A DNA stretch of 64,000 nt, taken from positions 1-64,000 of the forward strand of contig CANMZB010000018.1 in assembly GCA_947502265.1 (NCBI GenBank). Reading direction: 5' to 3'. The notes beneath the pieces are model-generated. The model did not search any database and was not told where the DNA came from. It was given only the letters and a program-made list of their open reading frames with translations. A program made the translations under genes and the position numbers. The first letter of the stretch is position 1. Each line of letters opens with the position of its first letter. This document shows positions 16,311 through 26,560 of the stretch, piece after piece. The DNA is from an uncultured Sulfitobacter sp. Its GTDB lineage: Bacteria; Pseudomonadota; Alphaproteobacteria; Rhodobacterales; Rhodobacteraceae.

Positions 16311-17957
16311 ATGCAAAAGGTGATCGCGGCAACCATAGCTGCAACTTTGACGTTCGCAAGCGCCGCGATGGCACAAGACAGCAAGCCGTTGACCGCGCAG
16401 GAGTCAAACCCTGACACCATGGGCTGGATGCAAGGTTTCCCGCCCGTTGCGGACAAGACGATCCGCTTTACCGACGCTGATTATTTCGCTTTTCCGAAAC
16501 TGCGCTGGACGGTCTGCAATTTCCGCGAACTGATGCCCTCCGTCTCTGTGCGCCGCGGTGTCGAGGCCGTTAGCGCCCTGCCCGCCGATCCTGATGCCGG
16601 TCTGGACGCGGTGACGTTTACACCGCTGGGCGGCGGCGCGGACATGACGTGGAATGACGCCTTTGATGCCAATTACACCGACGGGATCATGGTTCTGCAC
16701 AAGGGCCGCGTCGTGTACGAACGCTATGACGGGTGCCTTGACGAGACCACGTGGCACGGGGCGATGTCCGTCACCAAAAGCCTGACAGGCCTGATGGCCG
16801 AAGTACTGGTGGCCGAAGGCAAGCTGGACGAAACCGCGCCGGTTGCCGATATCATCCCCGAACTGGCCGACAGCGCCTTTGGCGATGCCACCGTGCGCGA
16901 GGTGCTGGAAATGACAACCGCGCTGGATTACTCGGAGGATTATTCAGACCCCGACGCCGAGGTTTGGACCTATGCGCAGGCAGGCAGCCCCCTGCCCAAG
17001 CCCGAAGGCTATGACGGCCCGCGCAGCTATTTCGAGTATTTGCAGACGGTGCAAAAGGACGGCACTCACGGCGATGCCTTTGGCTATAAAACCGTGAACG
17101 CGGACGCGGCGGGATGGCTGGTTGCGCGCACCACGGGAGTTTCGGTGGCCGACTACCTGTCAAACCGCATCTGGTCGCAAATCGGGGCCGGACGCGAGGC
17201 GTTCTATACCGTCGATTCCATCGGCACACCCTTTGCGGGCGGCGGTTTCAACGCAACCCTGCGCGACATGGCCCGCTTTGGCCAGCTGGTGCTGAATGAC
17301 GGCAAATGGGGGGACGCACAGGTTATCCCGTCCGAAGCGATTGCGCGGATTCGCGAAGGCGGCAACACCGAAGCGTTCGCCAAAGCCGGATATGAACTGC
17401 TGCCCGGTTGGAGCTATCGCGGCATGTGGTGGGTCAGCCATGACGATCACGGATCGTTCGCCGCGCGCGGTGTGCATGGTCAAACTGTCTGGGTCGATCC
17501 GGCGGCAGACATGGTGATTGTGCGCTTTGCATCCAACCCCGTGGCAGGTAACGCGGCCAGCGATCCAACCTCCCTGCCCGCCTACCGCGCGGTTGCCGAT
17601 TACCTGATGGCGCAAGACGCCACACCGCAACTGACGGGCCGTGAGTGGATCATCGAAGACATCGGCGGCAGAGGCGTGATCGACAACAGCCCCGCCAGCC
17701 TTTTGTTCCTGCCCAAAGGGCGTCTGGCCGGGAATGGCACCTGCAACCGTCTGATCGGCAGCTTCACCCAACAGGACGACACGCTGACGTTGCGCGATAC
17801 CGGCACGACCTCGATGATGTGCGCCCCTGCGATGATGGAGCAGGAAGCCCGCCTGCTGGAGACATTGGCATCGGTCGAACGCTTTGCCTTTGATGACACC
17901 GGCGCGTTGGTTCTGAGCGGCGCCGAGGGTGCCACAATCACGGCGCGCAGACGCTAA
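16311..17957 (+). CDS. Secreted class C beta-lactamase-like serine hydrolase fused to a META domain
   Basis: 548 aa. Signal peptide MQKVIAATIAATLTFASAAMA. Residues about 60-430 are a beta-lactamase/penicillin-binding-like serine hydrolase: catalytic S153-V-T-K156 in WHGAMSVTKSLTGL, a YKTVNADAAGWL (Tyr-x-Asn-type) motif and HGQTVWVDPAADMVIVRF near the KTG position (here HGQ). Residues about 440-545 form a META/HslJ domain (REWIIEDIGG, GRLAGNGTCNRLIGSF, TSMMCAPAMMEQEARLLETL). Substrate unknown: esterase, aminopeptidase or 6-aminohexanoate-dimer-like amidase are all possible. Divergent from the EamA gene, monocistronic. Confidence 0.85.
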   Translation: MQKVIAATIAATLTFASAAMAQDSKPLTAQESNPDTMGWMQGFPPVADKTIRFTDADYFAFPKLRWTVCNFRELMPSVSVRRGVEAVSALPADPDAGLDAVTFTPLGGGADMTWNDAFDANYTDGIMVLHKGRVVYERYDGCLDETTWHGAMSVTKSLTGLMAEVLVAEGKLDETAPVADIIPELADSAFGDATVREVLEMTTALDYSEDYSDPDAEVWTYAQAGSPLPKPEGYDGPRSYFEYLQTVQKDGTHGDAFGYKTVNADAAGWLVARTTGVSVADYLSNRIWSQIGAGREAFYTVDSIGTPFAGGGFNATLRDMARFGQLVLNDGKWGDAQVIPSEAIARIREGGNTEAFAKAGYELLPGWSYRGMWWVSHDDHGSFAARGVHGQTVWVDPAADMVIVRFASNPVAGNAASDPTSLPAYRAVADYLMAQDATPQLTGREWIIEDIGGRGVIDNSPASLLFLPKGRLAGNGTCNRLIGSFTQQDDTLTLRDTGTTSMMCAPAMMEQEARLLETLASVERFAFDDTGALVLSGAEGATITARRR

Positions 17958-17967
17958 AAACCAAAGG

Positions 17968-17994
17968 GCGGCGCGCATCCCACACGCGCGCCGC
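17968..17994. terminator. Bidirectional-type hairpin between convergent genes
   Basis: Perfect 9-bp stem GCGGCGCGC (17968-17976) / GCGCGCCGC (17986-17994) in the 57-base gap between the serine hydrolase gene and hutC, which converge. No long T-tract on either side. Confidence 0.45.
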
Positions 17995-18014
17995 GCTTAT
18001 CCGCGATCAAGACC

Positions 18015-18716
18015 TCAAAGAATCGTGCGCAGCTGGTAGCCCGGCGTGAAAAGCAGGCGCACCTTGGTGACCGACGCGTCATTGTCCCACGTCAGCCGGT
18101 CAATCGTAAACAGCGCGCTATTCACCGCCACCCCGAGGATTGCGCCATCCTGCGCCGTTGCCTGTCCGGCCGAAAATGCAATTTCGCCGTGGGTGTAGGG
18201 CGCGTGTTTCAACAACCACTCGTTCGCGCTGAGTGTTTGAAATTCTTCGGCGTCCGCATCCGGCGCAACGGCGGTGTTGATCCAGCGATCCTCAAGCGCA
18301 TAAGGCGCATCATTGGCAAGGTGCAGCGCGCGGATGTGCAACAGCGGATCATTCACACCGGTGCGCATCGCCCCGCTCACCCGTAACGGCGGCACAATAT
18401 TAACACGTTCGATCCGCTGATAGCCGTATTTTGCGCCCCGCTCTTCGACCTCGTGGCGGATCATGGCAATGTCCAGCGTGGCCTTTGCCACCGGCTGTGC
18501 GGCCACGCGGGTGCCAGCCTTGCGGCGTCTGTCCAACAGGCCGCTTGCCGCAAGCGCACGCAGCGCCCTGTTCACCGTCGAGCGCGCACAGCCGAATTCG
18601 ACCGCCAGATCGGCTTCGTTCGGGATCAATTCGCCCGGTTTCCATTCGCGGGCATGGATGCGCCGCAAGACTTCGTCCTGTACGCTTTGCCAGTTGCGAA
18701 ACGACGGGGTTTTCAT
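18015..18716 (-). CDS. hutC: Histidine utilization repressor HutC (GntR family)
   Basis: 233 aa. N-terminal GntR winged helix (SVQDEVLRRIHAREWKPGELIPNEADLAVEFGCARSTVNRALRALAASGLLDRRRKAGTRV) and a C-terminal UTRA/chorismate-lyase-like effector domain. In this family urocanate binding releases the protein from operators of hut genes. The ATG overlaps the last four bases of hutF, so it is made from the hutF transcript and autoregulates through the hutF-hutI operator. Confidence 0.92.
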   Translation of the reverse strand: MKTPSFRNWQSVQDEVLRRIHAREWKPGELIPNEADLAVEFGCARSTVNRALRALAASGLLDRRRKAGTRVAAQPVAKATLDIAMIRHEVEERGAKYGYQRIERVNIVPPLRVSGAMRTGVNDPLLHIRALHLANDAPYALEDRWINTAVAPDADAEEFQTLSANEWLLKHAPYTHGEIAFSAGQATAQDGAILGVAVNSALFTIDRLTWDNDASVTKVRLLFTPGYQLRTIL

Positions 18717-20077
18717 ACTGCGTCCCTCAAGGCGTCGATGGTCCGTTTGTAGGCGGCAACAATCTGTGCGCGTTTGATGTGGTTGCCCCCCTGTACCATA
18801 TGCCGCCCCGCAGACCAGACATCTGTGACCAGCCGGTCGTCACCCGCAAAAATCCATGCATCAAGGCCGGTGTCGCCGGTCCGCCCCCACATGTGCTCCG
18901 AAGCGGTATCAAGCGACAACATGTCGGCCCAGCACCCGACCTCGATACGCCCCGAACGGCGCTGAGCGGCCTGCGCGCCGCCACGCAGGATGCCATCAAA
19001 AATCCGCCGTCCGGTGGATTTCTCCGGCGATGCCAGTGCCGCGCGTGAGCCATCGCGCAACCGTTGCGAATAATCAAGTGTGCGCAACTCCTCGCTCAGC
19101 GAAATGCGGATATTGCTGTCAGACCCGACGGCAAGAGCACCGCCAGCGTCTATCCATCGCACCCCGTCGAATATCCCGTCACCAAGGCTGCTTTCGGTGA
19201 TCGGGCACAGACCGGCAACCGCGCCGCTGCGCGCCAGCGCGACAGTTTCGTCCGGTGTCATCTGTGTACAGTGGATCAGACACCAGCGCGCGTTCAGCCC
19301 CATGTTGTCCAGCGCCCATTCAACGGGACGCGCGCGCAGATGGTGTTGCACCTCGTCCACTTCGGCAACCTGCTCGGCCAGATGCATATGGATCGGGCCA
19401 TCGGGGAACAGCGTGGTGTAGGACTTCAGATCGTCCACCCCCACCGCCCGCAACGAATGCGGCGCAACACCAATACCCGTATCCTGCGGCAACGCCTCAA
19501 GGCTTGCCGCAGCATCCGCATGAAGGGCCGCGAACCCATCACGCGTATTGCCAAACCGGATTTGCCCCGCGCTCAGATCGCGCCCGTCGCAGCCGCCGAA
19601 CTGGTAATGCACGGGCAGCAGGCAAAGCCCGATGCCCGACTGCTGCGCTGCCGCCGCGATCCGGGTGGATGTCTCGGCGATGTTGTCATACGGCACCCCG
19701 CCCGGTTGATGGTGCAGATAATGGAATTCGACGTTGGCACCATATCCGGCCTCCAGCATTTCCATCTGCACAAAGGCGGTAATCGCCTCGATGTGATCAG
19801 GTGTCAGGCGGTCCAGAAAGCGGAACATCAACTGGCGCCACGTCCAGAAGCTGTCGCTTGGATCCGGCCCGCGCCGTTCGGTCAATCCGGCCATGGCGCG
19901 CTGGAACGCGTGGCTGTGCACGTTCACCGGCGCAGGCAGCAACATACCCGTCCGCACCCCCTGTTGCGGTGCGCCTTCATGCACGGCGCCGATCCGCCCG
20001 TCCGCGTCAATGTCGATGCGCACATCCGATGCCCATCCTGACGGCAGCAACGCCGTTTCAGCCCAGATTGTCTGCAT
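18713..20077 (-). CDS. hutF: Formimidoylglutamate deiminase HutF
   Basis: Hydrolyses N-formimino-L-glutamate to N-formyl-L-glutamate and ammonia, the fourth step of the five-step histidine pathway. 454 aa amidohydrolase-fold enzyme: metal HxH in PAPVNVHSHAFQRAMAGL, second-shell VEFHYLHHQPGG, MHLAEQVAEV and VGSDSNIRISLSEELRTLDYSQRL with the C-terminal metal Asp. The start at 20077 has GGAG about 8 bases upstream and gives the normal family N-terminus (MQTIWAETALLPSGW); a longer frame would run across the operator. Head of the minus-strand hutFC unit. Confidence 0.93.
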   Translation of the reverse strand: MQTIWAETALLPSGWASDVRIDIDADGRIGAVHEGAPQQGVRTGMLLPAPVNVHSHAFQRAMAGLTERRGPDPSDSFWTWRQLMFRFLDRLTPDHIEAITAFVQMEMLEAGYGANVEFHYLHHQPGGVPYDNIAETSTRIAAAAQQSGIGLCLLPVHYQFGGCDGRDLSAGQIRFGNTRDGFAALHADAAASLEALPQDTGIGVAPHSLRAVGVDDLKSYTTLFPDGPIHMHLAEQVAEVDEVQHHLRARPVEWALDNMGLNARWCLIHCTQMTPDETVALARSGAVAGLCPITESSLGDGIFDGVRWIDAGGALAVGSDSNIRISLSEELRTLDYSQRLRDGSRAALASPEKSTGRRIFDGILRGGAQAAQRRSGRIEVGCWADMLSLDTASEHMWGRTGDTGLDAWIFAGDDRLVTDVWSAGRHMVQGGNHIKRAQIVAAYKRTIDALRDAV

Positions 20078-20089
20078 GATCCACTCCGC

Positions 20090-20119
20090 TTGACAAATTA
20101 TTATGTATGCACATAATAA
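20090..20119 (+). promoter_or_regulatory. hut promoter overlapped by HutC-type operator
   Basis: Perfect inverted repeat with 9-bp arms TTATTATGT (20098-20106) and ACATAATAA (20111-20119) around ATGC. It overlaps a sigma70-like promoter for hutI: TTGACA at 20090-20095, a 16-base spacer and CATAAT at 20112-20117. The operator covers the -10 region and lies 21 bases before the hutF start on the other side, so one repressor dimer could silence both directions. Confidence 0.75.
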
Positions 20120-20153
20120 CATTAACAACGTATATAGCAAGAGAGTCGCGCCC

Positions 20154-21347
20154 ATGCTTTTGACCAACGCCCACATCGTGACCCTGAAAGACGATCACAG
20201 CTTTGGCCTGATCGCCGATGGCGCGATTGCAATCCACGGGGAGCAGATCGCGTGGGCAGGTGCGGCTGCCGATGTCCCTGCGCCCTACCGCGAGGCGCAA
20301 ACGCAGGATCTGGGCGGACGGCTGGTGACGCCCGCGCTGATTGATTGCCACACCCATATCGTCTTTGGCGGCAACCGCGCCGCAGAATTCGAGCTGCGCC
20401 TGAATGGTGCCAGCTATGAAGAAGTCGCCAAAGCAGGCGGCGGCATCGTCTCGACCGTCACTGCAACGCGGGCCGCGTCCGAAGATGCGCTGCTGGCGGA
20501 TGCGCTTACACGGGTGGATACGCTGATCGCCGAGGGCGTGACCCTGATCGAGGTGAAATCCGGCTATGGCCTTGATCGCGAGACCGAGCTGAAGATGCTG
20601 CGCGTTGCGCGCGCGATTGCACAGGTCCGCCCCATCGAGGTGCGCACCAGCTTTCTGGGCGCGCACGCCGTTCCGCCCGAATTTGACGGCAACGCCGACG
20701 CCTATATTGGTGACATCTGCATCCCGACCTTGCGCGCGGCACATGCGCTTGGTCTGGTGGATGCGGTGGACGGCTTTTGCGAGGGCATCGCCTTTGACAC
20801 TGCCCAGATTACGCGCGTCTTTGACGTGGCGGTTGAATTGGGCCTACCGGTAAAACTACACGCCGAACAGCTCTCCAACACCGGCGCCACACAGTTGGCT
20901 GCGCGGTATGGTGCGCTCAGCGCGGACCACGTCGAATACGCAACCGGTGCGGACGCCCGCGCGCTTGGCGGGGCGGGCACTGTCGCGGTGGTGCTGCCCG
21001 GCGCATTCTACACCCTGCGCGAAACCCAAAGCCCGCCAATTCAGGCGTTTCGTGATGCAGGCGTGGCGATGGCACTGGCCACTGATTGCAACCCCGGCAC
21101 GTCGCCGCTGACGTCTGCGTTGCTGACGATGAACATGGCCTGCACGTTGTTTCGAATGACACCGCTTGAGGCGCTGTTGGGCATGACGGCCCACGCCGCC
21201 CGCGCCTTGGGCGTCACCGACCGGGGCCGGATCATCCCCGGCGCGCGCGCGGATTTATGCGTCTGGAACGCCGCCCATTCGGCGGAACTTGCCTACCGCA
21301 TCGGGTTCAATCCGCTTCATTCTCGTATTTTCAAGGGGTCTCTATGA
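20154..21347 (+). CDS. hutI: Imidazolonepropionase HutI
   Basis: Hydrolyses 4-imidazolone-5-propanoate to formiminoglutamate (third step). 397 aa. Metal-binding [37 protein letters not shown], catalytic region [41 protein letters not shown] and [24 protein letters not shown] are diagnostic. Start at 20154 chosen because the upstream in-frame Met at 20103 lies inside the operator. Stop overlaps the hutH start (ATGA), showing translational coupling. Confidence 0.95.
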   Translation: MLLTNAHIVTLKDDHSFGLIADGAIAIHGEQIAWAGAAADVPAPYREAQTQDLGGRLVTPALIDCHTHIVFGGNRAAEFELRLNGASYEEVAKAGGGIVSTVTATRAASEDALLADALTRVDTLIAEGVTLIEVKSGYGLDRETELKMLRVARAIAQVRPIEVRTSFLGAHAVPPEFDGNADAYIGDICIPTLRAAHALGLVDAVDGFCEGIAFDTAQITRVFDVAVELGLPVKLHAEQLSNTGATQLAARYGALSADHVEYATGADARALGGAGTVAVVLPGAFYTLRETQSPPIQAFRDAGVAMALATDCNPGTSPLTSALLTMNMACTLFRMTPLEALLGMTAHAARALGVTDRGRIIPGARADLCVWNAAHSAELAYRIGFNPLHSRIFKGSL

Positions 21348-22885
21348 CGATTACTCTCACACCCGGCGCGGCGAGTCTGGCGCAATTGCACGACATCTGG
21401 GCGCACGGACATGCGGTGACCCTGCACCCGTCCTCTCACGCGGGGATCGAAACAGCGGCGGCGATGGTCGCGCGCGCGACAAGCGGCAATGATGCGGTTT
21501 ACGGGATCAACACAGGTTTCGGCAAACTGGCCAGTGTCAAGATCGCCGCCAAGGATGTCGCCACCTTGCAGCGCAACCTGATCCTGTCGCATTGCTGCGG
21601 TGTGGGCGAGGCGCTGGATGACGCGACAACGCGGCTGATGATGGTGCTCAAACTGCTGTCGCTCGGGCGCGGCGCGTCCGGCGTGGCGATGCGCACAGTC
21701 GCGATCATCGAGGCGATGCTGGCAAAAGGCGTCACACCCGTGATCCCAAGTCAGGGATCGGTCGGGGCATCGGGCGATCTGGCGCCGCTGGCCCATATGG
21801 CCGCCGCCATGATCGGCGAGGGCGAAGCGACATACGCAGGCGTACGGATGCCCGCAGCACAGGCCTTGTCCAAGGCCGGTCTTGCCCCCATCGTTCTGGG
21901 GCCAAAGGAAGGCCTTGCCCTGATCAACGGCACCCAGTTTTCAACCGCCTGTGCGCTGGTCGGGCTGTGGGGCGCGTGGCGCAATGCGGCGACGGCGGTG
22001 TTGACCTGTGCGCTGTCCACTGACGCGATCATGGGGTCGACCGCCCCTTTGCAGGACGCCATTCACACCCTGCGCGGCCATGCCGGACAGATCGCGGTGG
22101 CGCGCGCCCAACGCGCCCTGATGGAAGGCTCGCAAATCCGCGAAAGCCACCGCGAAGGCGACACCCGCGTGCAAGACCCCTATTGTATCCGGTGCCAGCC
22201 ACAGGTGACGGGTGCCGCGATGGACCTTTTGCATTTCGCGGGCCGCACGCTTGAGATCGAAGCGAACGCAGTGACCGACAACCCGCTTGTGCTGGTGGAT
22301 GATGATCTGATCGTGTCGGGCGGAAATTTTCATGCCGAGCCGGTCGGCTTTGCCGCCGATCAAATCGCCGTCGCCGTGTCCGAGATTGGCGCGATTGCGC
22401 AGCGCCGTGTTGCCTTGTTGGTCGATCCAACGCTGTCGTTTGATCTGCCACCCTTCCTGACGCCTGATCCGGGCCTCAACTCGGGGTTGATGATCGCAGA
22501 GGTGACCACCGCCGCCCTGATGAGCGAGAACAAGCATCTCGCGAACCCCTGCACCACTGACAGCACCCCCACCTCCGCCAATCAGGAAGACCACGTCAGC
22601 ATGGCGGCCCATGCGGCGCGCCGGTTGCTGCGGATGAACGCAAACCTCAACGTGATTATCGGCGTCGAGGCGATGTGCGCCGTGCAGGGCATCGAATTTC
22701 GCGCGCCGTTACAAACCAGCCCCGCCTTGCAGGCCGCCATGGCAACCCTGCGCGCCCACGTGCCCGCCATCGTGCAGGACCGCTATATGGCCCCGTCAAT
22801 CGAGGCCGCAGCCGCGCTGGTTGCAACCGGCGCTTTGGCAGGTGCGGTGACGCTGCCCGCGTTTGTCAAAGGTCACGCGCAATGA
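21344..22885 (+). CDS. hutH: Histidine ammonia-lyase HutH
   Basis: Deaminates L-histidine to urocanate (first step), cytosolic tetramer. 513 aa. The Ala142-Ser143-Gly144 triad in [15 protein letters not shown] cyclises to the MIO cofactor; further signatures are [13 protein letters not shown] near the N-terminus, [18 protein letters not shown] and [18 protein letters not shown]. The start follows from the 4-base overlap with hutI and the usual N-terminus MTITLTPG; a longer frame lies within hutI. Confidence 0.96.
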   Translation: MTITLTPGAASLAQLHDIWAHGHAVTLHPSSHAGIETAAAMVARATSGNDAVYGINTGFGKLASVKIAAKDVATLQRNLILSHCCGVGEALDDATTRLMMVLKLLSLGRGASGVAMRTVAIIEAMLAKGVTPVIPSQGSVGASGDLAPLAHMAAAMIGEGEATYAGVRMPAAQALSKAGLAPIVLGPKEGLALINGTQFSTACALVGLWGAWRNAATAVLTCALSTDAIMGSTAPLQDAIHTLRGHAGQIAVARAQRALMEGSQIRESHREGDTRVQDPYCIRCQPQVTGAAMDLLHFAGRTLEIEANAVTDNPLVLVDDDLIVSGGNFHAEPVGFAADQIAVAVSEIGAIAQRRVALLVDPTLSFDLPPFLTPDPGLNSGLMIAEVTTAALMSENKHLANPCTTDSTPTSANQEDHVSMAAHAARRLLRMNANLNVIIGVEAMCAVQGIEFRAPLQTSPALQAAMATLRAHVPAIVQDRYMAPSIEAAAALVATGALAGAVTLPAFVKGHAQ

Positions 22886-23682
22886 CGCCGGTAACCGTCA
22901 GCCAAGGCGGCGGTCCTGTTGTTCTGGGCCTTCCCCATACGGGAACGTATGTACCTGACGCGATTGCCGCAAACCTGAACGACAACGGACGCAAGCTGGC
23001 GGATACAGATTGGCACATCGACCGGCTGTATGACGGGCTGCTGGACGATGTCACAACGGTTACCGCCACTTTCCACCGCTATGTCATCGACGCCAACCGT
23101 GACCCGCAGGGGGCCAGCCTTTATCCCGGACAGAACACCACGGGGCTGGTTCCGGTGACCGATTTTGACGGGGCCGCGATTTGGAAGACCCCGCCAACCG
23201 CGTCCGACATCGACACGCGCCGCCGCGATTACCACGCACCCTATCACGCGGCTCTTACCGCCGAGCTGGACCGCGTGCGCGCGCTGCACGGCGTGGCCAT
23301 CCTTTATGACTGCCATTCAATCCGGTCGGGCATTCCCTATCTGTTTGACGGCACGCTGCCTGATTTCAACATCGGCACCAACACAGGCGCGACCTGCGCC
23401 GCCGTGATCGAGTCCGCGGCACGCGACATTTGCGCAAACGCCGCCCCCTACACGTCAATCGTCAACGGACGGTTCAAAGGCGGCTGGACCACGCGCCACT
23501 ATGGCCGACCGCACGAAAATATCCACGCCATCCAGATGGAACTGGCGCAATCGGCGTACCTGACCCACGAGGCCGCACCCTGGAGTTATGACCCCGCCAA
23601 GGCCGCGCGCCTGCGCCCGCATCTGACTTTGATCCTGACCGCTTTGGCCGCATTGGCCCCGACCCTAGGAGGCACCAAATGA
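22882..23682 (+). CDS. hutG: N-formylglutamate deformylase HutG
   Basis: Splits N-formyl-L-glutamate to glutamate and formate (last step). 266 aa, N-formylglutamate amidohydrolase fold. Family motifs: [77 protein letters not shown] and [16 protein letters not shown]. Overlaps hutH and hutU by four bases each (ATGA), so the four enzymes are one translationally coupled unit. HutF plus HutG means the pathway yields formate rather than formamide. Confidence 0.94.
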   Translation: MTPVTVSQGGGPVVLGLPHTGTYVPDAIAANLNDNGRKLADTDWHIDRLYDGLLDDVTTVTATFHRYVIDANRDPQGASLYPGQNTTGLVPVTDFDGAAIWKTPPTASDIDTRRRDYHAPYHAALTAELDRVRALHGVAILYDCHSIRSGIPYLFDGTLPDFNIGTNTGATCAAVIESAARDICANAAPYTSIVNGRFKGGWTTRHYGRPHENIHAIQMELAQSAYLTHEAAPWSYDPAKAARLRPHLTLILTALAALAPTLGGTK

Positions 23683-25349
23683 CCCATTCCCGCCACAACA
23701 TGCGCGACGTCTTCCCCCCCACCGGATCCGAAATCACCGCCAAAAGCTGGCTCACCGAAGCGCCCATGCGGATGCTGATGAACAACCTGCACCCCGACGT
23801 GGCCGAGAACCCGCATGAATTGGTTGTCTACGGTGGCATCGGTCGTGCCGCGCGCACATGGGAGGATTTCGACGCCATCGTTGCCGCCCTGAAAGACCTT
23901 GAAGACACCCAAACCCTGCTGGTCCAGTCGGGCAAACCCGTGGGCGTGTTCAACACCCACAAAGACGCCCCGCGCGTCTTGATCGCGAATTCCAATCTGG
24001 TGCCGCACTGGGCGAATTGGGATCACTTTAACGAACTCGATAAAAAAGGTCTGGCGATGTACGGCCAGATGACGGCGGGATCGTGGATTTACATCGGCAC
24101 CCAAGGCATCGTGCAAGGCACCTATGAAACGTTCATGGAAGCGGGACGCCAACACTATGACGGCAGCCTGACGGGACGCTGGATTCTGACTGGCGGCCTT
24201 GGCGGTATGGGCGGCGCGCAACCGCTGGCCGCTGTGATGGCCGGTGCCTGCTGTCTGGCGGTCGAGTGCGACGAGACCCGCGCCGATTTCCGCCTGCGCA
24301 CCCGTTACGTCGACGAGAAAACCGATGATCTGGACGAAGCGCTGGCGATGATCGCGCGTTGGACAAAGGCGGGGGAGGCAAAATCCGTGGCATTGATCGG
24401 CAACGCCGCCGATGTGTTCCCTGAACTGGTCAAGCGCGGCATAAAGCCTGACATGGTGACCGACCAAACTTCCGCCCACGACCCGATCCACGGCTATCTC
24501 CCCCAGGGGTGGAGCGTGGCACAGTGGCGCGAAAAACAGGAGAGCGACCCCAAAGCCGTTGAAAAAGCCGCCCGCGCGTCAATGAAAACCCATGTCGCGG
24601 CGATGGTTGATTTCTGGAACGCGGGTGTGCCGACGCTGGATTATGGCAACAACATCCGGCAGGTCGCATTGGAAGAAGGGCTGGAAAACGCATTCGCTTT
24701 CCCCGGCTTTGTGCCTGCCTATATCCGCCCGCTGTTTTGCCGTGGCATTGGCCCGTTCCGCTGGTGCGCGCTGTCGGGCGATCCCGAAGATATCTATAAA
24801 ACCGATGCCAAGGTGAAAGAGCTGATCGACGATCCGCATTTGCACAACTGGCTGGACATGGCCCGCGAGCGGATTGATTTCCAAGGGCTGCCCGCACGGA
24901 TTTGCTGGGTCGGTCTGGGCCTGCGCGACAAGCTGGGCCTTGCGTTCAACGAAATGGTGCGCACCGGTGAATTGTCGGCCCCTGTCGTGATCGGGCGCGA
25001 TCACCTCGACTCCGGCTCGGTTGCCTCGCCCAACCGCGAGACGGAGGCAATGAAAGACGGCTCTGACGCGGTATCGGACTGGCCGCTTTTGAACGCGATG
25101 CTGAACGTGGCGGGCGGGGCGACATGGGTGTCGCTGCACCACGGCGGCGGCGTTGGCATGGGGTTTTCGCAACACTCCGGCATGGTGATCTGTTGTGATG
25201 GCAGCGAGGATGCGGATAGACGTATTGCAAATGTCTTGTGGAACGACCCCGCAACGGGTGTGATGCGTCACGCGGATGCCGGTTACGAGGACGCACTTGA
25301 ATGCGCCCGCGAAAAGGGATTGAACCTGCCCGGTATTCTAAATCGCTAA
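23679..25349 (+). CDS. hutU: Urocanate hydratase HutU
   Basis: Adds water to urocanate to give imidazolonepropionate (second step), with tightly bound NAD+ as electrophile. 556 aa, normal length. Seen: [46 protein letters not shown], the NAD+ Rossmann stretch [14 protein letters not shown], the [14 protein letters not shown] block, [36 protein letters not shown] with the active-site Cys, and the C-terminal [21 protein letters not shown]. Last hut gene; a Rieske oxygenase gene follows 33 bases later. Confidence 0.96.
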   Translation: MTHSRHNMRDVFPPTGSEITAKSWLTEAPMRMLMNNLHPDVAENPHELVVYGGIGRAARTWEDFDAIVAALKDLEDTQTLLVQSGKPVGVFNTHKDAPRVLIANSNLVPHWANWDHFNELDKKGLAMYGQMTAGSWIYIGTQGIVQGTYETFMEAGRQHYDGSLTGRWILTGGLGGMGGAQPLAAVMAGACCLAVECDETRADFRLRTRYVDEKTDDLDEALAMIARWTKAGEAKSVALIGNAADVFPELVKRGIKPDMVTDQTSAHDPIHGYLPQGWSVAQWREKQESDPKAVEKAARASMKTHVAAMVDFWNAGVPTLDYGNNIRQVALEEGLENAFAFPGFVPAYIRPLFCRGIGPFRWCALSGDPEDIYKTDAKVKELIDDPHLHNWLDMARERIDFQGLPARICWVGLGLRDKLGLAFNEMVRTGELSAPVVIGRDHLDSGSVASPNRETEAMKDGSDAVSDWPLLNAMLNVAGGATWVSLHHGGGVGMGFSQHSGMVICCDGSEDADRRIANVLWNDPATGVMRHADAGYEDALECAREKGLNLPGILNR

Positions 25350-25382
25350 TCTTGAATCGCCAAAGACCGGAGGACACACGGG

Positions 25383-26423
25383 ATGTTTCTAAAGAATGCG
25401 TGGTACGTCGCCGCGTGGGATCACGAGATCACGCACGAATTGCAACAAATCATGGTGCTTGGTGAAAAGATTTGCGTCTTCCGCTCCGAAGCCGGTGAAC
25501 TGGTCGCCCTTGAGGACGCCTGCCCACACCGCAAACTGCCGCTCTCCAAGGGGCGGATCAAGGGCGATACCGTTGAATGTGGCTATCATGGCCTGACGTT
25601 TGATTGCGCGGGGCAATGCGTCTGGGCACCGGGCACCGGACGCATTCCGTCAAACGCCAAGGTCCACGCCTATCCGCTGCACGAAAAATACGGGCTGGTC
25701 TGGATCTGGATGGGCAACCCGGCGCTGGCCGACCCCACGGATATCTTCGAGATCGAAAACTACGGCGATCCGGCGTGGGGTATGAACCGGGGCGCCGCGA
25801 TGGAGCTGGACTGCAACTATCTGCTGATGTGCGACAACCTGCTCGACCCGACGCATGTGGCATGGGTGCATCAAAGCAGCTTTGCCGCCGCCGCCACCAA
25901 GGACACGCCGCTGCGCATCAAGAAAACCGATAATGGCGTGATCGTCCACCGCTGGATGATGGATCACGAACCCGCGCCATTCTACAAAAAGGTCGTGGAA
26001 TTCGAAGGCAACTGTGACCGCTTGCAGCATTACGAGGTCCGCTTCCCGTCTCATGCGCTGATCAAGGCGGTGTTCACTCCTGCGGGCACGGGCGGGCCGG
26101 ATGGGCCGTTGCACGAAAACACGTTTATCATGAACAGCTATAATTTCATGACCCCCACTACCGAAGGGCAAACCCGCTATTACTGGTTCCAGCTGCGCAA
26201 TATCCGCCCCGACGACGAAGCCTTGTCAAAAATGATGACAGAGGACGTGCAGCACGCGTTTGAAGAAGACCGCGATGTGTTGAACGCGGTGCAAAAAGGC
26301 ATGGCAAACAAAACCTCGCCGCACATCGACTTGCCGATTGATGGCGGCCAATTGCGCTTCAGACGACAGTTGCAGGCGATGATCAACGAGGAACAGCAGG
26401 TCGATAGCCAAATGGCCGAATAG
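25383..26423 (+). CDS. Rieske non-heme iron oxygenase (VanA/demethylase-like alpha subunit)
   Basis: 346 aa terminal oxygenase. Rieske [2Fe-2S] ligands C47-P-H49 and C66-x2-H69 (ACPHRKLPL, CGYHGLTF); mononuclear Fe site D155-P-T-H158-x4-H163 (NLLDPTHVAWVHQ). The domain order and length match vanillate/toluate O-demethylases, N-demethylases and HpxD. It needs an electron-supplying reductase, but none is encoded nearby. It has a strong ribosome site (GGAGGA) and starts 33 bases after hutU, so it is probably in the hut transcript. Possible roles: demethylation or oxidation of a histidine derivative, or a purine oxidation linked to the genes downstream. Substrate unproven. Confidence 0.85.
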   Translation: MFLKNAWYVAAWDHEITHELQQIMVLGEKICVFRSEAGELVALEDACPHRKLPLSKGRIKGDTVECGYHGLTFDCAGQCVWAPGTGRIPSNAKVHAYPLHEKYGLVWIWMGNPALADPTDIFEIENYGDPAWGMNRGAAMELDCNYLLMCDNLLDPTHVAWVHQSSFAAAATKDTPLRIKKTDNGVIVHRWMMDHEPAPFYKKVVEFEGNCDRLQHYEVRFPSHALIKAVFTPAGTGGPDGPLHENTFIMNSYNFMTPTTEGQTRYYWFQLRNIRPDDEALSKMMTEDVQHAFEEDRDVLNAVQKGMANKTSPHIDLPIDGGQLRFRRQLQAMINEEQQVDSQMAE

Positions 26424-26560
26424 CCCCGCTCCCCCCAATCCTTTGCGATGGCCGCCCGATTATCAAAAAAAACGGAATACTTCTGCAAATTTGATGGTCA
26501 TAGCCATGCAGTCCGTGATCCCCGATATTGATCGCGACACATCTCAGGTAAGGAATTTCC

